This document shows positions 1 to 8,044 of a stretch of DNA of 64,000 bases, in pieces. Source of the stretch: Bacillus pseudomycoides DSM 12442 (lineage in GTDB: Bacteria > Bacillota > Bacilli > Bacillales > Bacillaceae_G). The stretch lies in assembly GCF_000161455.1 (NCBI RefSeq), contig NZ_CM000745.1:2113973-2177972 (forward strand). The letters are read 5' to 3'. Numbering within the stretch: position 1 is the stretch's first letter; the number at the start of each line of letters is the position of its first letter. The position numbers and the translations under genes were made by a program. The notes under the pieces were generated by a model, which saw only the letters and a list, made by a program, of their open reading frames with translations, did not search any database and was not told where the DNA came from.

Positions 1-240
1 CATTCTTTTATAAAAAAGTTTGATAATTTCCTATCTATGTTGCTCCACAATCGCGCCCGATTGTGGAAGAGATTAAAAAATTTGAATGGTCCATAGACAA
101 AGCAAAGTTGCCTGACTGATCTAACTCAAAAACCAAAAGCACACCCGTAAAATGATGGGATTCTTTGGGATTCCTGCGCAAAAAACTCAATTTAAATATA
201 AAGAGCTGCGTAATGATGGGAGAAGTTTCCATCTCCCAAA
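1..240 (-). repeat. Possible B. cereus group repeat-like element with a perfect hairpin
   Basis: This stretch has no convincing gene. It holds a perfect inverted repeat, CCACAATCG / CGATTGTGG, at 45-53 and 58-66 with a 4-base loop. Read on the minus strand it gives a 71-codon open frame that ends IGRDCGAT. I recall similar short frames recurring next to unrelated genes in B. cereus genomes, which would fit a dispersed repeat rather than a protein gene, but that is memory and not a search result. There is no ribosome binding site in front of the frame. Only one copy occurs in this window. Confidence 0.3.
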
Positions 241-246
241 GATCCA

Positions 247-627
247 TCACCCCCTCCTAATCGATTTCAGTGGAAGGGAGTATAAAGCACGCCCGAGGAA
301 AAGACCTCCAACGGCAAAAATAATCGACAGCCAGAGTCCGACCTGACTTATTGCTAAATACGAAGGAATCGTAATATTTAATGTAACTTTCAGAGCAACA
401 AACACGATAAGTGTTACAACCACATAGAGGTTCCTCTTGCCCGTTCCGATTTTCCCTTGTTCTTTTTGAGCGATTGCCCATCCTTGGGCCATCCCTGCCA
501 AAATGCCTAATACGACTCCCACTAATAACAACATCCATTCAGTCGTTCCAATGCTGTTCGTCGCAATGGACCACACGATCCCGACAATAAGTAGCATTGT
601 TCCGATAAAAAATGTTTTATCTAACAT
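247..627 (-). CDS. Small multi-pass membrane protein of unknown function
   Basis: A 126-residue hydrophobic protein with about four membrane-spanning stretches: roughly residues 5-22, 31-50, 66-85 and 95-115, with a short basic loop (KEQGKIGTGKR) in the middle. I do not recognise the family. The ATG at 627 is chosen because a GAAGAG ribosome binding site lies about 8 bases upstream; an in-frame GTG two codons earlier sits too close to it. It lies about 210 bases downstream of the GntR/ABC operon on the same strand, so it could be a distal member or an independent gene. No function is proposed. Confidence 0.6.
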   Translation of the reverse strand: MLDKTFFIGTMLLIVGIVWSIATNSIGTTEWMLLLVGVVLGILAGMAQGWAIAQKEQGKIGTGKRNLYVVVTLIVFVALKVTLNITIPSYLAISQVGLWLSIIFAVGGLFLGRALYSLPLKSIRRG

Positions 628-838
628 TTTCACTACTCTTCAAACCCTTCTGATTTTTTTACTGAATACTATCAACTTGTGTTATAGAATCAACTCTATC
701 CATTTCAAACCTCCGACTTGCGCAGCATCTTATAAGTTATGGTAGCGCAGATGGTAGATACCGAAACGAGCCACATTAGAAGTCATTGGTTGAGAGAGTT
801 AGGATGACAAGAACACATTTCGTATCACAACGTCTTAT

Positions 839-1210
839 TTAAACTGTATAAGCCTTCTTCAAAAGTTCAATAACTTCTTCTATTGTAAGACCAAAGGATT
901 TGTAGTATGAAATGTCGCTAACCATTTGCTTTATGACCATTTCGTTGCGTATTCGCAGTATCTCATCGGATGAGATTTCTGCTACAAAGCACCCTTTACC
1001 CGTTATTGTATTTATCAAACCACATCGTTCGAGTTCTTCCCAAGCTTTCTTTACGGTGATGATACTAACACGAAGTTCCTTGGCTGCTTGTCGAATTGGT
1101 GGTAAACAATAGCCGCCTTCTAATTCGCCTTTCAAAATTTGGGCGCTGATTTGTTCGAAAAGCTGCTGATAAATTGGCTTTTCAGATGTGTTCGAAATTG
1201 CTATATTCAT
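839..1210 (-). CDS. GntR-family transcriptional regulator (YtrA-like)
   Basis: A 123-residue one-domain regulator. The N-terminal winged helix is recognisable (PIYQQLFEQISAQILKG, then LPPIRQAAKELRVSIITVKKAWEELE, residues about 13-75), followed by a short all-helical tail of about 45 residues instead of a large ligand domain. That is the layout of YtrA-type GntR proteins, which repress linked ABC transporter genes. The ATG has GGAGA upstream and overlaps the permease stop by 4 bases. Unusually for the family, the regulator is the last gene of its operon rather than the first. A dyad at 2731-2749 ahead of the ATPase gene is the likely autoregulatory operator. Confidence 0.88.
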   Translation of the reverse strand: MNIAISNTSEKPIYQQLFEQISAQILKGELEGGYCLPPIRQAAKELRVSIITVKKAWEELERCGLINTITGKGCFVAEISSDEILRIRNEMVIKQMVSDISYYKSFGLTIEEVIELLKKAYTV

Positions 1211-1863
1211 TGTATCTCCACTTGTAGGAATCGCTTATACGCAATTCGATAAGCAATCATGGTGAACAAAGTAAATATCACGATTCCTGCGATCAGGATG
1301 GATATTTGAAGCGCCATATTGTCAGCACCGCTACCATTGAAAATGTCAGACACAAAAGAATTCTGGATTCCGAGCCATTGTGCAACTCCGGCAAAAACCA
1401 TTGCGGCTGTAACGGATGCGAAGGTTGCTTCACCATATTTATACGCTGTCTTGTAATACATGGAAATAAAGATGATGTTGAAGATCGCGAGCATGACAAA
1501 ACATAGTCCCCAGAAACCCATGTGCGGTGCGAAGAAATAGTAGGTTTGATTCGGATATAAGCGAATATTTAACATTCCAAAGATAATTGCACTAACAATA
1601 TGCAATAATTCCAGAATGACAATAACAAACACCCTCGCCTTCACCATGTCTTTTCTGGTTACAGGCATCATAGTAGTAAATATCAAATCGTTCTGAGTTC
1701 TATATCCTGCAAACATAATCGGTATCGTTATCCAGCAAAAATACAGAATGACAATAAAATATAACCAACCGGGAACAAGCATTAATGCACCTATCAAAAC
1801 AGGTAATACAAAAAACATGGGATTTAGGCCTAATTTTAAATCCTTCATCACTAAGTTATACAT
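1207..1863 (-). CDS. ABC-2 type transporter permease
   Basis: A 218-residue integral membrane protein with six hydrophobic segments (about residues 14-30, 34-52, 74-96, 107-128, 143-160 and 184-206), no signal peptide and no ATPase motifs. It sits between an ABC ATPase gene (8-base overlap upstream) and a GntR gene (4-base overlap downstream), which marks it as the membrane half of a small ABC-2 exporter. The chosen ATG has GGAGG about 7 bases upstream. The substrate is not evident; systems of this layout often deal with cell-envelope stress or peptide antibiotics, but that is inference from context. Confidence 0.85.
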   Translation of the reverse strand: MYNLVMKDLKLGLNPMFFVLPVLIGALMLVPGWLYFIVILYFCWITIPIMFAGYRTQNDLIFTTMMPVTRKDMVKARVFVIVILELLHIVSAIIFGMLNIRLYPNQTYYFFAPHMGFWGLCFVMLAIFNIIFISMYYKTAYKYGEATFASVTAAMVFAGVAQWLGIQNSFVSDIFNGSGADNMALQISILIAGIVIFTLFTMIAYRIAYKRFLQVEIQ

Positions 1864-2710
1864 ACATATCCTCCTTTTTTGAGAAGTAAATCATGATTTC
1901 TTCGAGACTCGGCGTGGTTGCTTTAATATCGGAGGAGGGATCGAAGTCTTTGGAGTGAATCAATCCCGTAAAGCCAAATGAATTTATTTTGTAGGAAATC
2001 AAATTTTCTTTCACCTGATTTAGCTGGTTTCCGTTACCATTTAGTAGGCGATATGAGGCAATAAATTCATCTTTCTCAGAACTGTTGATAATTTGACCGT
2101 TTTCGATAAAGGTAATAAAATCCGCGCATTTCTCCAAGTCGGATGTAATATGAGTAGAGAAAATAATGCTGATCTCGCCATCTATCACGAGCTCTTGAAA
2201 AATATCCAACAGATCATCTCTTGCGGCTGGATCGAGTCCGCTTGTCGGTTCGTCTAGGATGAGAAGCTTCGCCCCATGGGATAGGGCAAGGGCCAAACTG
2301 TACTTTACCTTCATCCCCGTCGACAATTCAACGATTTTTTTGTTTTCATCCAATTTAAATCTTCGTAAATAGTTGTAATAGGTTTCATCATCCCAATTCG
2401 TGTAGAATTTCTTAATCACATTGGTCAACATCTTCATTTTGCTTCGAGTATAAAAGTCAATGCCGCTAAATGTGTATCCGATTTCCTGTTTCAATTCAAC
2501 CTCGTGTTCGGCAATGTTCTTGCCTAAAATGCGTACCTCGCCGCTATCAAGATTAATCATGTTCAAGATCGATTTAATGGTGGTTGTTTTTCCTGCGCCA
2601 TTGGCACCGATAAAGCCCATAATATAACCCTTTTCCAGTTGAAACGATACATCCTTTAACTCGAAATTTTGATATTTCTTATTTAAATTTCTAATGTCTA
2701 ATGCCAGCAT
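1856..2710 (-). CDS. ABC transporter ATP-binding protein
   Basis: A 284-residue nucleotide-binding subunit. Walker A is GANGAGKTTT (about residue 35-44), the signature region is ELSTGMKVKYSLALAL, which departs from the usual LSGGQ (STGMK), and Walker B is LLILDEPTSGLDP, with the switch histidine in FSTHI. The C-terminal 80 residues are a variable extension. The ATG at 2710 is preceded by AAGGAGGTT with proper spacing; the open frame reaches further upstream, but those codons cross the promoter dyad and are not protein-like. It is the first gene of the ATPase-permease-GntR operon, and its product would drive export through the adjacent ABC-2 permease. Confidence 0.9.
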   Translation of the reverse strand: MLALDIRNLNKKYQNFELKDVSFQLEKGYIMGFIGANGAGKTTTIKSILNMINLDSGEVRILGKNIAEHEVELKQEIGYTFSGIDFYTRSKMKMLTNVIKKFYTNWDDETYYNYLRRFKLDENKKIVELSTGMKVKYSLALALSHGAKLLILDEPTSGLDPAARDDLLDIFQELVIDGEISIIFSTHITSDLEKCADFITFIENGQIINSSEKDEFIASYRLLNGNGNQLNQVKENLISYKINSFGFTGLIHSKDFDPSSDIKATTPSLEEIMIYFSKKEDMYV

Positions 2711-2730
2711 ACAGAACCTCCTTATTAATT

Positions 2731-2749
2731 GTGTATACCGTATATGCAC
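2731..2749. promoter_or_regulatory. Probable GntR operator upstream of the ABC operon
   Basis: An imperfect dyad, GTGTATAC-CGT-ATATGCAC, lies 20 bases upstream of the ATPase start codon, just above its ribosome binding site. GTGTA-like half-sites are what YtrA-type GntR proteins bind, and the operon encodes such a regulator. The role as an autoregulatory operator is inferred from position and symmetry. Confidence 0.5.
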
Positions 2750-2808
2750 AATATATGCCAGAGTACTTATTAAGATAACTATCAAATTTTCCAATATGCA
2801 CCCATTTT

Positions 2809-3186
2809 TCATGCATCACAATATAAATTGTGTTGTTTTGCTGTTTCGCATAGTTCTACATGTACAAATCGCTTATTTGCTGCAGAACCTGCACCATACG
2901 CAATATAACGTGTATCCGCAATTTGAATTGTTTCGTCCCAATCAACTGCATAATGTACAAATGCATTACGCCAAGTACAAGACTCGTATTTTTGGATATT
3001 AATAGCTGGTGCTTCAGGTGTGGCTGTGGAATGTGCCACTACTCCTTCATATGCACCGTAACGATAAGGGATTTTAGATAAACCATCAATAATTAAAAGT
3101 CTATCAGCAAATGCACCCGTAACAAACGAAAATAAAATAAGTAACGTTGCAAGAACAGAAGTACATAGTTTCATTGTTTTCTTCAT
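2809..3186 (-). pseudogene. Truncated prophage N-acetylmuramoyl-L-alanine amidase
   Basis: The N-terminal half of a phage-type cell wall amidase (Amidase_2 fold). After a lipoprotein-free signal sequence (MKKTMKLCTSVLATLLILFS, cleavage near AFA) come GVVAHSTATPEAP, carrying the first zinc-ligand histidine, then FVHYAVDWDETIQIAD and VHVELCET. The frame then ends within about ten unrelated residues at 125 codons, whereas such amidases normally continue through the remaining catalytic residues and a wall-binding domain past 220 residues. It follows directly on the BhlA holin gene (TAATG overlap), the usual lysis-cassette order. It is probably inactive as a hydrolase. The ABC exporter promoter begins about 60 bases beyond the truncation. 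Confidence 0.75.
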
Positions 3187-3413
3187 TACACATCACCTTC
3201 CCCCAGGATTTTTTGTTTGATATCTGATACATCTTTTGATAGTGAACCAAAGGCTTTTGCTTGTTCTTCGATGACTTGTTGGTTTTTCTCAATGACCTTT
3301 TGATATTGTGCTGCACGCTGTTCATTCTTTTTTTGCGTAGTAAAAAGCATCCACACGAATAACGCTACAAATGCTCCTTGTTGAATCATTGAATTAAAAA
3401 TTTGTTCCTCCAT
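3186..3413 (-). CDS. BhlA/UviB-family holin-like protein
   Basis: A 75-residue protein with one N-terminal membrane span (about residues 8-25, GAFVALFVWMLFTT) followed by a charged helical, coiled-coil-prone tail. This matches the BhlA/UviB family of phage and bacteriocin-release holins. The ATG at 3413 is preferred because GGAG sits 9 bases upstream; the ATG three codons earlier is too close. It lies between XhlA and the amidase stub, completing the classic lysis cassette order XhlA-BhlA-amidase. It appears intact although the neighbouring amidase is not, so on its own it may form membrane lesions without wall lysis. Confidence 0.8.
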   Translation of the reverse strand: MEEQIFNSMIQQGAFVALFVWMLFTTQKKNEQRAAQYQKVIEKNQQVIEEQAKAFGSLSKDVSDIKQKILGEGDV

Positions 3414-3439
3414 CGTTCTCATCTCCTTTGGAAAAATAA

Positions 3440-3463
3440 AAAGAGAGACACTTGTCCCTCTTT
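3440..3463 (-). terminator. Hairpin between the XhlA and BhlA genes
   Basis: A 10-base stem (AAAGAGAGAC / GTCCCTCTTT, one mismatch) with a short loop, flanked by A/T runs, lies between the XhlA stop and the BhlA ribosome binding site. It could attenuate transcription from XhlA into the holin gene. Confidence 0.45.
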
Positions 3464-3486
3464 CGCAAAAATATATTTCTCTGATA

Positions 3487-3711
3487 TCAAATTGTCCCTT
3501 TGATTATTAGGCTTAAAATCCCCATTACAACTGCACCAATAATAATTCGCAAAATCCAAGTTGTATTCATACTAATTTTCTCTAATTGCTTATTAATTGT
3601 CGCTATATCTTTTTCATTTATGGTGGTACGTGTTTCTAAATTTCGAATATCCTTCATTATCTCTGTTTGCTCTAACTTTAAGTAGTCTATTTTTCGTTCT
3701 AAATCTTCCAT
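3487..3711 (-). CDS. XhlA-family haemolysin/lysis protein
   Basis: A 74-residue protein with a charged N-terminal coiled coil (about residues 1-48, rich in E, K and regularly spaced L/I) and one C-terminal membrane span (about 52-70, WILRIIIGAVVMGILSLII). This is the XhlA layout known from the B. subtilis PBSX prophage, where XhlA associates with the membrane and works with a holin and amidase in host lysis. It is the first lysis gene of this prophage scar and appears intact. Confidence 0.8.
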   Translation of the reverse strand: MEDLERKIDYLKLEQTEIMKDIRNLETRTTINEKDIATINKQLEKISMNTTWILRIIIGAVVMGILSLIIKGTI

Positions 3712-3804
3712 ATTTTCACTTCTTTATTCCTAATAAATATGAAACATCTAAATATCTTATTCTAACAGTGGACAAAATGTTCTTTATCACATAAAAAAGA
3801 GCTC

Positions 3805-4118
3805 TTACTTATAATCAGGTCCAAAAATTTTAATACCCTCTCGTGCGAGTGCACGCATTTCTTCATCCAAACGATCCAATTCATTACGTTCTACTTCTCA
3901 ATCCATTTCTGTATCGGATTTCACTTGATAGTATTCTTTACGTAGCTTAGCCATTTCCTTATCTACTTTATTGAACGCCTTCATTTCAGAAGCATTTGGC
4001 GCTTCTTCATCATTCTTTTACTATCAGCTTGAATCGCTTGTTGTTCGTCCGTGACGTTATAGTAATCTTCCGTTACTTTTCCGCCACCTTGACCATTTAC
4101 AAGGAATGCTTTAAATTT
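3805..4118 (-). pseudogene. Broken phage-like gene (frameshift plus nonsense codon)
   Basis: On the minus strand a protein-like sequence begins NGQGGGKVTEDYYNVTDEQQ, shifts frame near 4012 (ADSKRMMKN continuing DEEAPNASEMKAF), meets an in-frame TGA near 3900 (after KSDTEMD), and carries on to DEEMRALAREGIKIFGPDYK and a stop at 3805-3807. Conserved-looking sequence on both sides of each lesion shows a gene broken at two places. The 5' end runs into the integrase remnant on the opposite strand. I do not recognise the family; the setting suggests a prophage structural or replication gene. Confidence 0.6.
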
Positions 4119-4122
4119 AGCT

Positions 4123-4797
4123 GTTAAGCAACAAATTATTCTTCGGAATCCTGTTGAAAATGCAGAAATACCTAAAAAGGAAAAAAACCACCCGAATTTG
4201 GACAGAGGAAGAAGTAAAAAAATTTTCATTGCATTCTCAAGAATCACCTTATCATATTGGATTTGTTCTTACAATAACCACAGGATTTCGTTTAGGAGAG
4301 GTTCTAGGTTTACGATGGCAAGATGTTGATTTTGATAATCATACAGTAACTAGTAATCAGACATTAGGTAATGATAATAAATTGAAGTCAAGTGCTAAAA
4401 CAAACTCATCAAAACGGACTATTCCTATTCCTAATGAAACAGTCGAAGAGTTAAGAAAACATAAAATCAAAATTAACAAGGATAAATTACGACTTGGTTC
4501 CGCTTATCGAGATTTAGATTTAATTAATTGCAATGATTTTGGAGAAATAGTAAAAAGGAATACATTTAGAGAAAATTTAGTTAAAGTAATCACAAGAGCT
4601 GATGTGAAAAAATTAAATTCCATGATTTAAGACATACTCACGCAACGCTATTATTAAAACAAGGGGTCAACCCTAAAATTATAAGCGAAAGATTAGGTCA
4701 TACGGATATATCTATGACATTAAGAGTTTACTCTCATGTGTTATCCAACATGCAAGAAGAATCCGTTAAAACTTTCGGAAAAAATATCTTTGGATAG
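4123..4797 (+). pseudogene. Tyrosine-type phage integrase, frameshifted twice
   Basis: The catalytic domain of a phage/ICE tyrosine recombinase in three frames. The first frame reads LRNPVENAEIPKKEK; a shift in the A-run near 4185 moves into RIWTEEEVKKF and TTGFRLGEVLGLRWQDVDF, which carries the first catalytic arginine; a second shift near 4610 moves into FHDLRHTHATLLLKQGVNP, ERLGHTDISMTLRVYSHVL and the stop at 4795. The HxxR, LGH and tyrosine motifs are all there but not in one frame, and the N-terminal SAM-like half is missing. The element can therefore no longer mobilise itself with this enzyme. Both shifts are at or near homopolymers, so resequencing would separate error from decay, but the missing N-terminus is real. 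Confidence 0.85.
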
Positions 4798-4826
4798 TCA
4801 ATGTTTGCAAATACGAAAATCAAAAC

Positions 4827-4856
4827 CCACAAACGTTGTTATAGCAACGTTTGTGG
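4827..4856. terminator. Terminator between integrase remnant and TetR gene
   Basis: A perfect 12-base stem (CCACAAACGTTG / CAACGTTTGTGG) with a 6-base loop. The TetR stop codon (4839-4841) lies in the loop. It closes the TetR/ABC operon on the minus strand; plus-strand use is also possible. Confidence 0.7.
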
Positions 4857-5498
4857 TGTTAGTCCATACAATATAAATTGAATCGTATTTTCAATTTCCA
4901 CTTCATCGTCCCATTTTTCTTCAGGTAATAATAAAAATCGGGTTAAAATTAACCCCATTATAGCTGATAAAGTAAAGCGGATAACTGAAGGGATTGGCAT
5001 TTCAATAATTTGTCCTTGTTCTTGAAAATGTACAATTAATTTTTCAAAGCGAGAAAAAAGTTCCTTCTCTACTAATTGTTGTATTTCATTTTTTAATTCT
5101 GGTTGAAACGGTACTTCTTGTATTAAAATTTTTAACATTGGAAAATGTTTTTTAGCAAATTCAAATCGATTTCGAATTGCTTTTCTTAAAAATTCTTCAT
5201 ACGTTTCATACGTATTCTCCAGTATTTCTTTTGCAAAAGCCTGTACAAAAAATGGAGCAGCAAACTTTGTTAATGTTGGCATGACAACCGCTAATAGTAA
5301 ATCTTTTTTTGTTTTATAGTAGCGGAAGATTGTTCCCTCCGCTACACCAGCACGCTTTGCAATTTCACTCGTTGAAGTTGACGCATATCCTTTTTCTCCA
5401 AACATATCAACCGCTGCTTCTAATATACGCATTTGACGTTCATTACGTTTATCTGTGTCTGTAGCAGCAATTAATTCTTCCAGCCAATCTTTCTTCAT
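4839..5498 (-). CDS. TetR/AcrR-family transcriptional regulator
   Basis: A 219-residue repressor. The N-terminal helix-turn-helix is at about residues 24-70 (RILEAAVDMFGEKGYASTST, SEIAKRAGVAEGTIFRYYKTKKDLL); the rest is the helical ligand/dimer domain. The ATG has AAGGGG upstream. It is the last gene of the ATPase-permease-TetR operon, 25 bases after the permease. A perfect 14-base palindrome at 7290-7303, in front of the first gene of the operon, is the likely operator, so it probably represses its own operon until an exported compound binds. Confidence 0.9.
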   Translation of the reverse strand: MKKDWLEELIAATDTDKRNERQMRILEAAVDMFGEKGYASTSTSEIAKRAGVAEGTIFRYYKTKKDLLLAVVMPTLTKFAAPFFVQAFAKEILENTYETYEEFLRKAIRNRFEFAKKHFPMLKILIQEVPFQPELKNEIQQLVEKELFSRFEKLIVHFQEQGQIIEMPIPSVIRFTLSAIMGLILTRFLLLPEEKWDDEVEIENTIQFILYGLTPQTLL

Positions 5499-5523
5499 TC
5501 GTAAAGCCCCTTTTTTATAAACA

Positions 5524-6543
5524 TTATATTTTGCGATGTTTCTTCAAAGCAAATATATTCCCTACTGTAAATACTATCGCAAAAAGAAGTAACACACAAA
5601 GGTCTCCCGCAATTTCAGTAAATCCTTGATTACGAATCATCACTTGTTTCATTGCATCAGCACCATATGTTAGCGGAAATACCTTACCTAGCATTTGTAG
5701 CCACTTATTCATTGATTCCATTGGAAATAAACCTGAAAAGAAAATTTGCGGTACGATGACCAGTGGGATAAACTGAATCATTTGAAATTCGTTATTGGCG
5801 TATGCCGATAAAAAAGTACCTAGTGTTAACGCTGTTAGTGAAAGCATACATGTAATTAGTAATGTAAGCCACGGTGACCCTGCTACGTATAAATCAAGAA
5901 TATAGACAGAGAAACTTACAATGATAACAGACTGTAAAAACGCAAAAATGCCAAATCCAATTATATAACCAACAACAATTTCCCAGCGGCGCACTGGAGT
6001 AGATAATAATCTTTCCAACGTCCCACTTAAACGTTCTCGTACAAAGGAAACTCCTGATAAAATAAAAACAAAGAAGAATGTAAAAAAGCCAATTAATACC
6101 GGTCCAAGTCCATCAAACATCGTGAAATCTGCGGAACCATGTAAAAAATCAATTTCTGGTTTCATACCGGGCATATCATTTTTTTCTGTGGCCTTTTGTA
6201 ATGTCTGTAGCACTGCACGGTTTTTTGAAGAATCACTACCTTCTAGCAATACATTCGCTTTTCCATGTTCTAAAGTGATAATGGCATCTATTTGTTGATT
6301 TTTTAATTTAGAATACGCTTCATCTTTACTATACTCATAGATGGTAGCATCTTGTTTTTTCATTGATTCTACTATAGGTGCTGGAACATCTATTAATGCA
6401 ATATGAGGAGTGTAATCCTTTTGTGTAAACACAAGCGATAATAACCAAAGGAGTAACATTGGCGCTCCAAACATCATCGCAAGTGACCGTTTATCCCGAA
6501 GAAACTGACGAATAATCCGAATAATTACACCACCGACTCTCAT
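5524..6543 (-). CDS. ABC-2 family transporter permease
   Basis: A 339-residue permease with an N-terminal membrane span (about residues 20-40), a large extracytoplasmic domain (about 40-155) and five further spans in the C-terminal half (about 158-180, 205-230, 235-260, 265-290, 310-330). This 1+5 arrangement is that of ABC-2 exporters of the drug/lipid type. It starts 4 bases inside the ATPase gene and is followed by TetR. Together the three genes make a substrate-inducible exporter; the substrate cannot be read from the sequence. Confidence 0.88.
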   Translation of the reverse strand: MRVGGVIIRIIRQFLRDKRSLAMMFGAPMLLLWLLSLVFTQKDYTPHIALIDVPAPIVESMKKQDATIYEYSKDEAYSKLKNQQIDAIITLEHGKANVLLEGSDSSKNRAVLQTLQKATEKNDMPGMKPEIDFLHGSADFTMFDGLGPVLIGFFTFFFVFILSGVSFVRERLSGTLERLLSTPVRRWEIVVGYIIGFGIFAFLQSVIIVSFSVYILDLYVAGSPWLTLLITCMLSLTALTLGTFLSAYANNEFQMIQFIPLVIVPQIFFSGLFPMESMNKWLQMLGKVFPLTYGADAMKQVMIRNQGFTEIAGDLCVLLLFAIVFTVGNIFALKKHRKI

Positions 6544-7265
6544 GATTCAACCGCTCCTTCCAATAGAAAGACATCTTCAATCCGTCCTGATGAAGTTCGA
6601 TCTTTTAAATCATTTGGAGTTCCTGTTGCAATTAACTTCCCATCTCTAATTAATCCAAGACGTTCACAAAATTCAGCTTCGTCCATAATATGTGTTGTCA
6701 CAATAATCGTTGTTCCTTGCCCTTTGAGCTCATAAAATTTTTCCCAAATAGATTTACGAAGAACTGGATCAATTCCAACCGTTGGCTCATCTAAAATTAA
6801 AAGCTTTGGTTTATGTAAAAGTGCCATCGCTAGAGATAACCGCTTTTTCATCCCCCCTGAAAAGTGTTGTACTTGTTTTTTAGCATGCTCTGATAATTCA
6901 ACTAATGTAAAAACTTCTTCAATTCTCTCCTCCTTATGTTTACCTTTCAATCCATACATTGTTGCGATAAAATCTGCATTTTCATAAGCTGATAATTCTT
7001 CATACAGCGCATCGGCTTGTGCCATATAACCTATTTGCTTCATGCCGTTTAAGTTTGGCATTTGTACCCCTAATGCTATTACATTCCCTACTGTTGATTC
7101 ACTAATGCCAGCAATCATTTTAATAAGCGTCGTTTTACCAGACCCGGATGGACCTACTAAACCAAAAATCTCTGTCTCTGCTACAGATAGTGAAATATTG
7201 TGCAGTACTTCTTTTTTTCCAAAACACTTTGATACATCTTGTAAAATGACTGAAGGTTGTTGCAA
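6540..7265 (-). CDS. ABC transporter ATP-binding protein
   Basis: A 241-residue ATPase with Walker A (GPSGSGKTTLIK, about residues 38-49), signature HFSGGMKKRLSLAMAL, Walker B LLILDEPTVGIDP and switch histidine in VTTHIMDEAE. It energises the ABC-2 permease encoded immediately downstream with a 4-base overlap. Translation begins at a TTG (7263-7265) placed after AAGGAGGAG. The palindromic operator at 7290-7303 lies just upstream of the ribosome binding site. Confidence 0.9.
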   Translation of the reverse strand: MQQPSVILQDVSKCFGKKEVLHNISLSVAETEIFGLVGPSGSGKTTLIKMIAGISESTVGNVIALGVQMPNLNGMKQIGYMAQADALYEELSAYENADFIATMYGLKGKHKEERIEEVFTLVELSEHAKKQVQHFSGGMKKRLSLAMALLHKPKLLILDEPTVGIDPVLRKSIWEKFYELKGQGTTIIVTTHIMDEAEFCERLGLIRDGKLIATGTPNDLKDRTSSGRIEDVFLLEGAVES

Positions 7266-7289
7266 TAAGATCTCCTCCTTTTCAAAATG

Positions 7290-7303
7290 AGTGAGTACTC
7301 ACT
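7290..7303. promoter_or_regulatory. Palindromic TetR operator
   Basis: A perfect 14-base palindrome, AGTGAGTACTCACT, just upstream of the ATPase ribosome binding site. The operon it precedes ends with a TetR-family gene, so this is the probable autorepression site. TGAGT-ACTCA-type palindromes are common for TetR/AcrR regulators of efflux genes. Confidence 0.65.
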
Positions 7304-7398
7304 TTTATTTTACTCTTAGATTATTATATGTCAAATTATATTTATGAGTATTATCTTTTCAATCTTTCTAACAACTAGTACATTGTCTATAGAACAAT

Positions 7399-7446
7399 GA
7401 AACAGAGTCGACAATAGAATTCATTTCTCACTGTCGACTCTGTTTC
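7399..7446 (-). terminator. Long hairpin terminator
   Basis: A perfect 15-base stem, GAAACAGAGTCGACA / TGTCGACTCTGTTTC, with an 18-base loop. It lies downstream of the 83-residue gene at 7469-7720 on the minus strand. Confidence 0.65.
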
Positions 7447-7468
7447 ATTTTAAATCATTATTTATAGG

Positions 7469-7720
7469 CTACGTTTCTAAATTTAAATACTTTCTAATTC
7501 TAGCAAGATCTAAAGAATACTCAATTACTAACTGCTGGATAGGCAAAATAACTTTTTCGGGATACAAATGTGCATATTTTAATGTTTCTGTATATTTTTC
7601 TAACCTTTTTTCTAAATACTTCACAATTTGCTCAGGATGATTCACCAATAAACATTGACTATAATAATGAATTTGTTCTTCAATTGCAGTATATTCCTCA
7701 ATTTCAAATTCTTTATGCAT
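7469..7720 (-). CDS. Small conserved hypothetical protein
   Basis: An 83-residue, mainly helical soluble protein without a signal peptide or membrane span. It has glutamate-rich N-terminal sequence (EFEIEEYTAIEEQ) and a basic middle (KYLEKRLEKYTETLKY). AAGGAG sits 8 bases ahead of the ATG, and a strong terminator follows, so it looks like a real single-gene unit. I do not recognise the family and propose no function. Confidence 0.65.
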   Translation of the reverse strand: MHKEFEIEEYTAIEEQIHYYSQCLLVNHPEQIVKYLEKRLEKYTETLKYAHLYPEKVILPIQQLVIEYSLDLARIRKYLNLET

Positions 7721-8014
7721 GTGTACACTCCTTTATAATTAGTTTTTTATATGCACAAGCCATAAGCATTCTAATCTGAATGAAAACTGAGTATTTTGAT
7801 TATTTACACTATAACAAAGAAAGAACGTCAAAATTTGTTAGTTTATGTAGCGTAGAACAAATTTAACAAAATTGTAATGGATACTTGTACTTTTTAGAAA
7901 ACACCAATCTTTCATCATACATATTTTCTGTTACTTACATTTGTTATCTTATTTTCTATTAAAAGAGTTATAGTGAATGGACCACCGCAACGTCACTCAA
8001 AGCTAATAAAAAAA

Positions 8015-8044
8015 AGTCGTACAAATTAATCCAGTTGTACGACT
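8015..8044. terminator. Terminator of the metallophosphoesterase gene
   Basis: A perfect 10-base stem, AGTCGTACAA / TTGTACGACT, overlapping the stop codon of the 8026-8877 gene and followed on the minus strand by a T-run. Confidence 0.75.

Noticed and set aside
257..538. 93-codon minus-strand frame inside the small membrane protein gene
   Set aside because: It is the shifted frame of the 247-627 gene and has no ribosome binding site.
3981..4247. 88-codon frame across the phage gene and integrase remnants
   Set aside because: It joins antisense integrase sequence to part of the broken phage gene; neither half gives a coherent N-terminus.
7300..8025. Search for tRNA, rRNA, CRISPR or defence genes in gaps here and throughout
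   Set aside because: I saw no cloverleaf-like runs, spaced direct repeats or nuclease/reverse-transcriptase motifs in any intergenic stretch.
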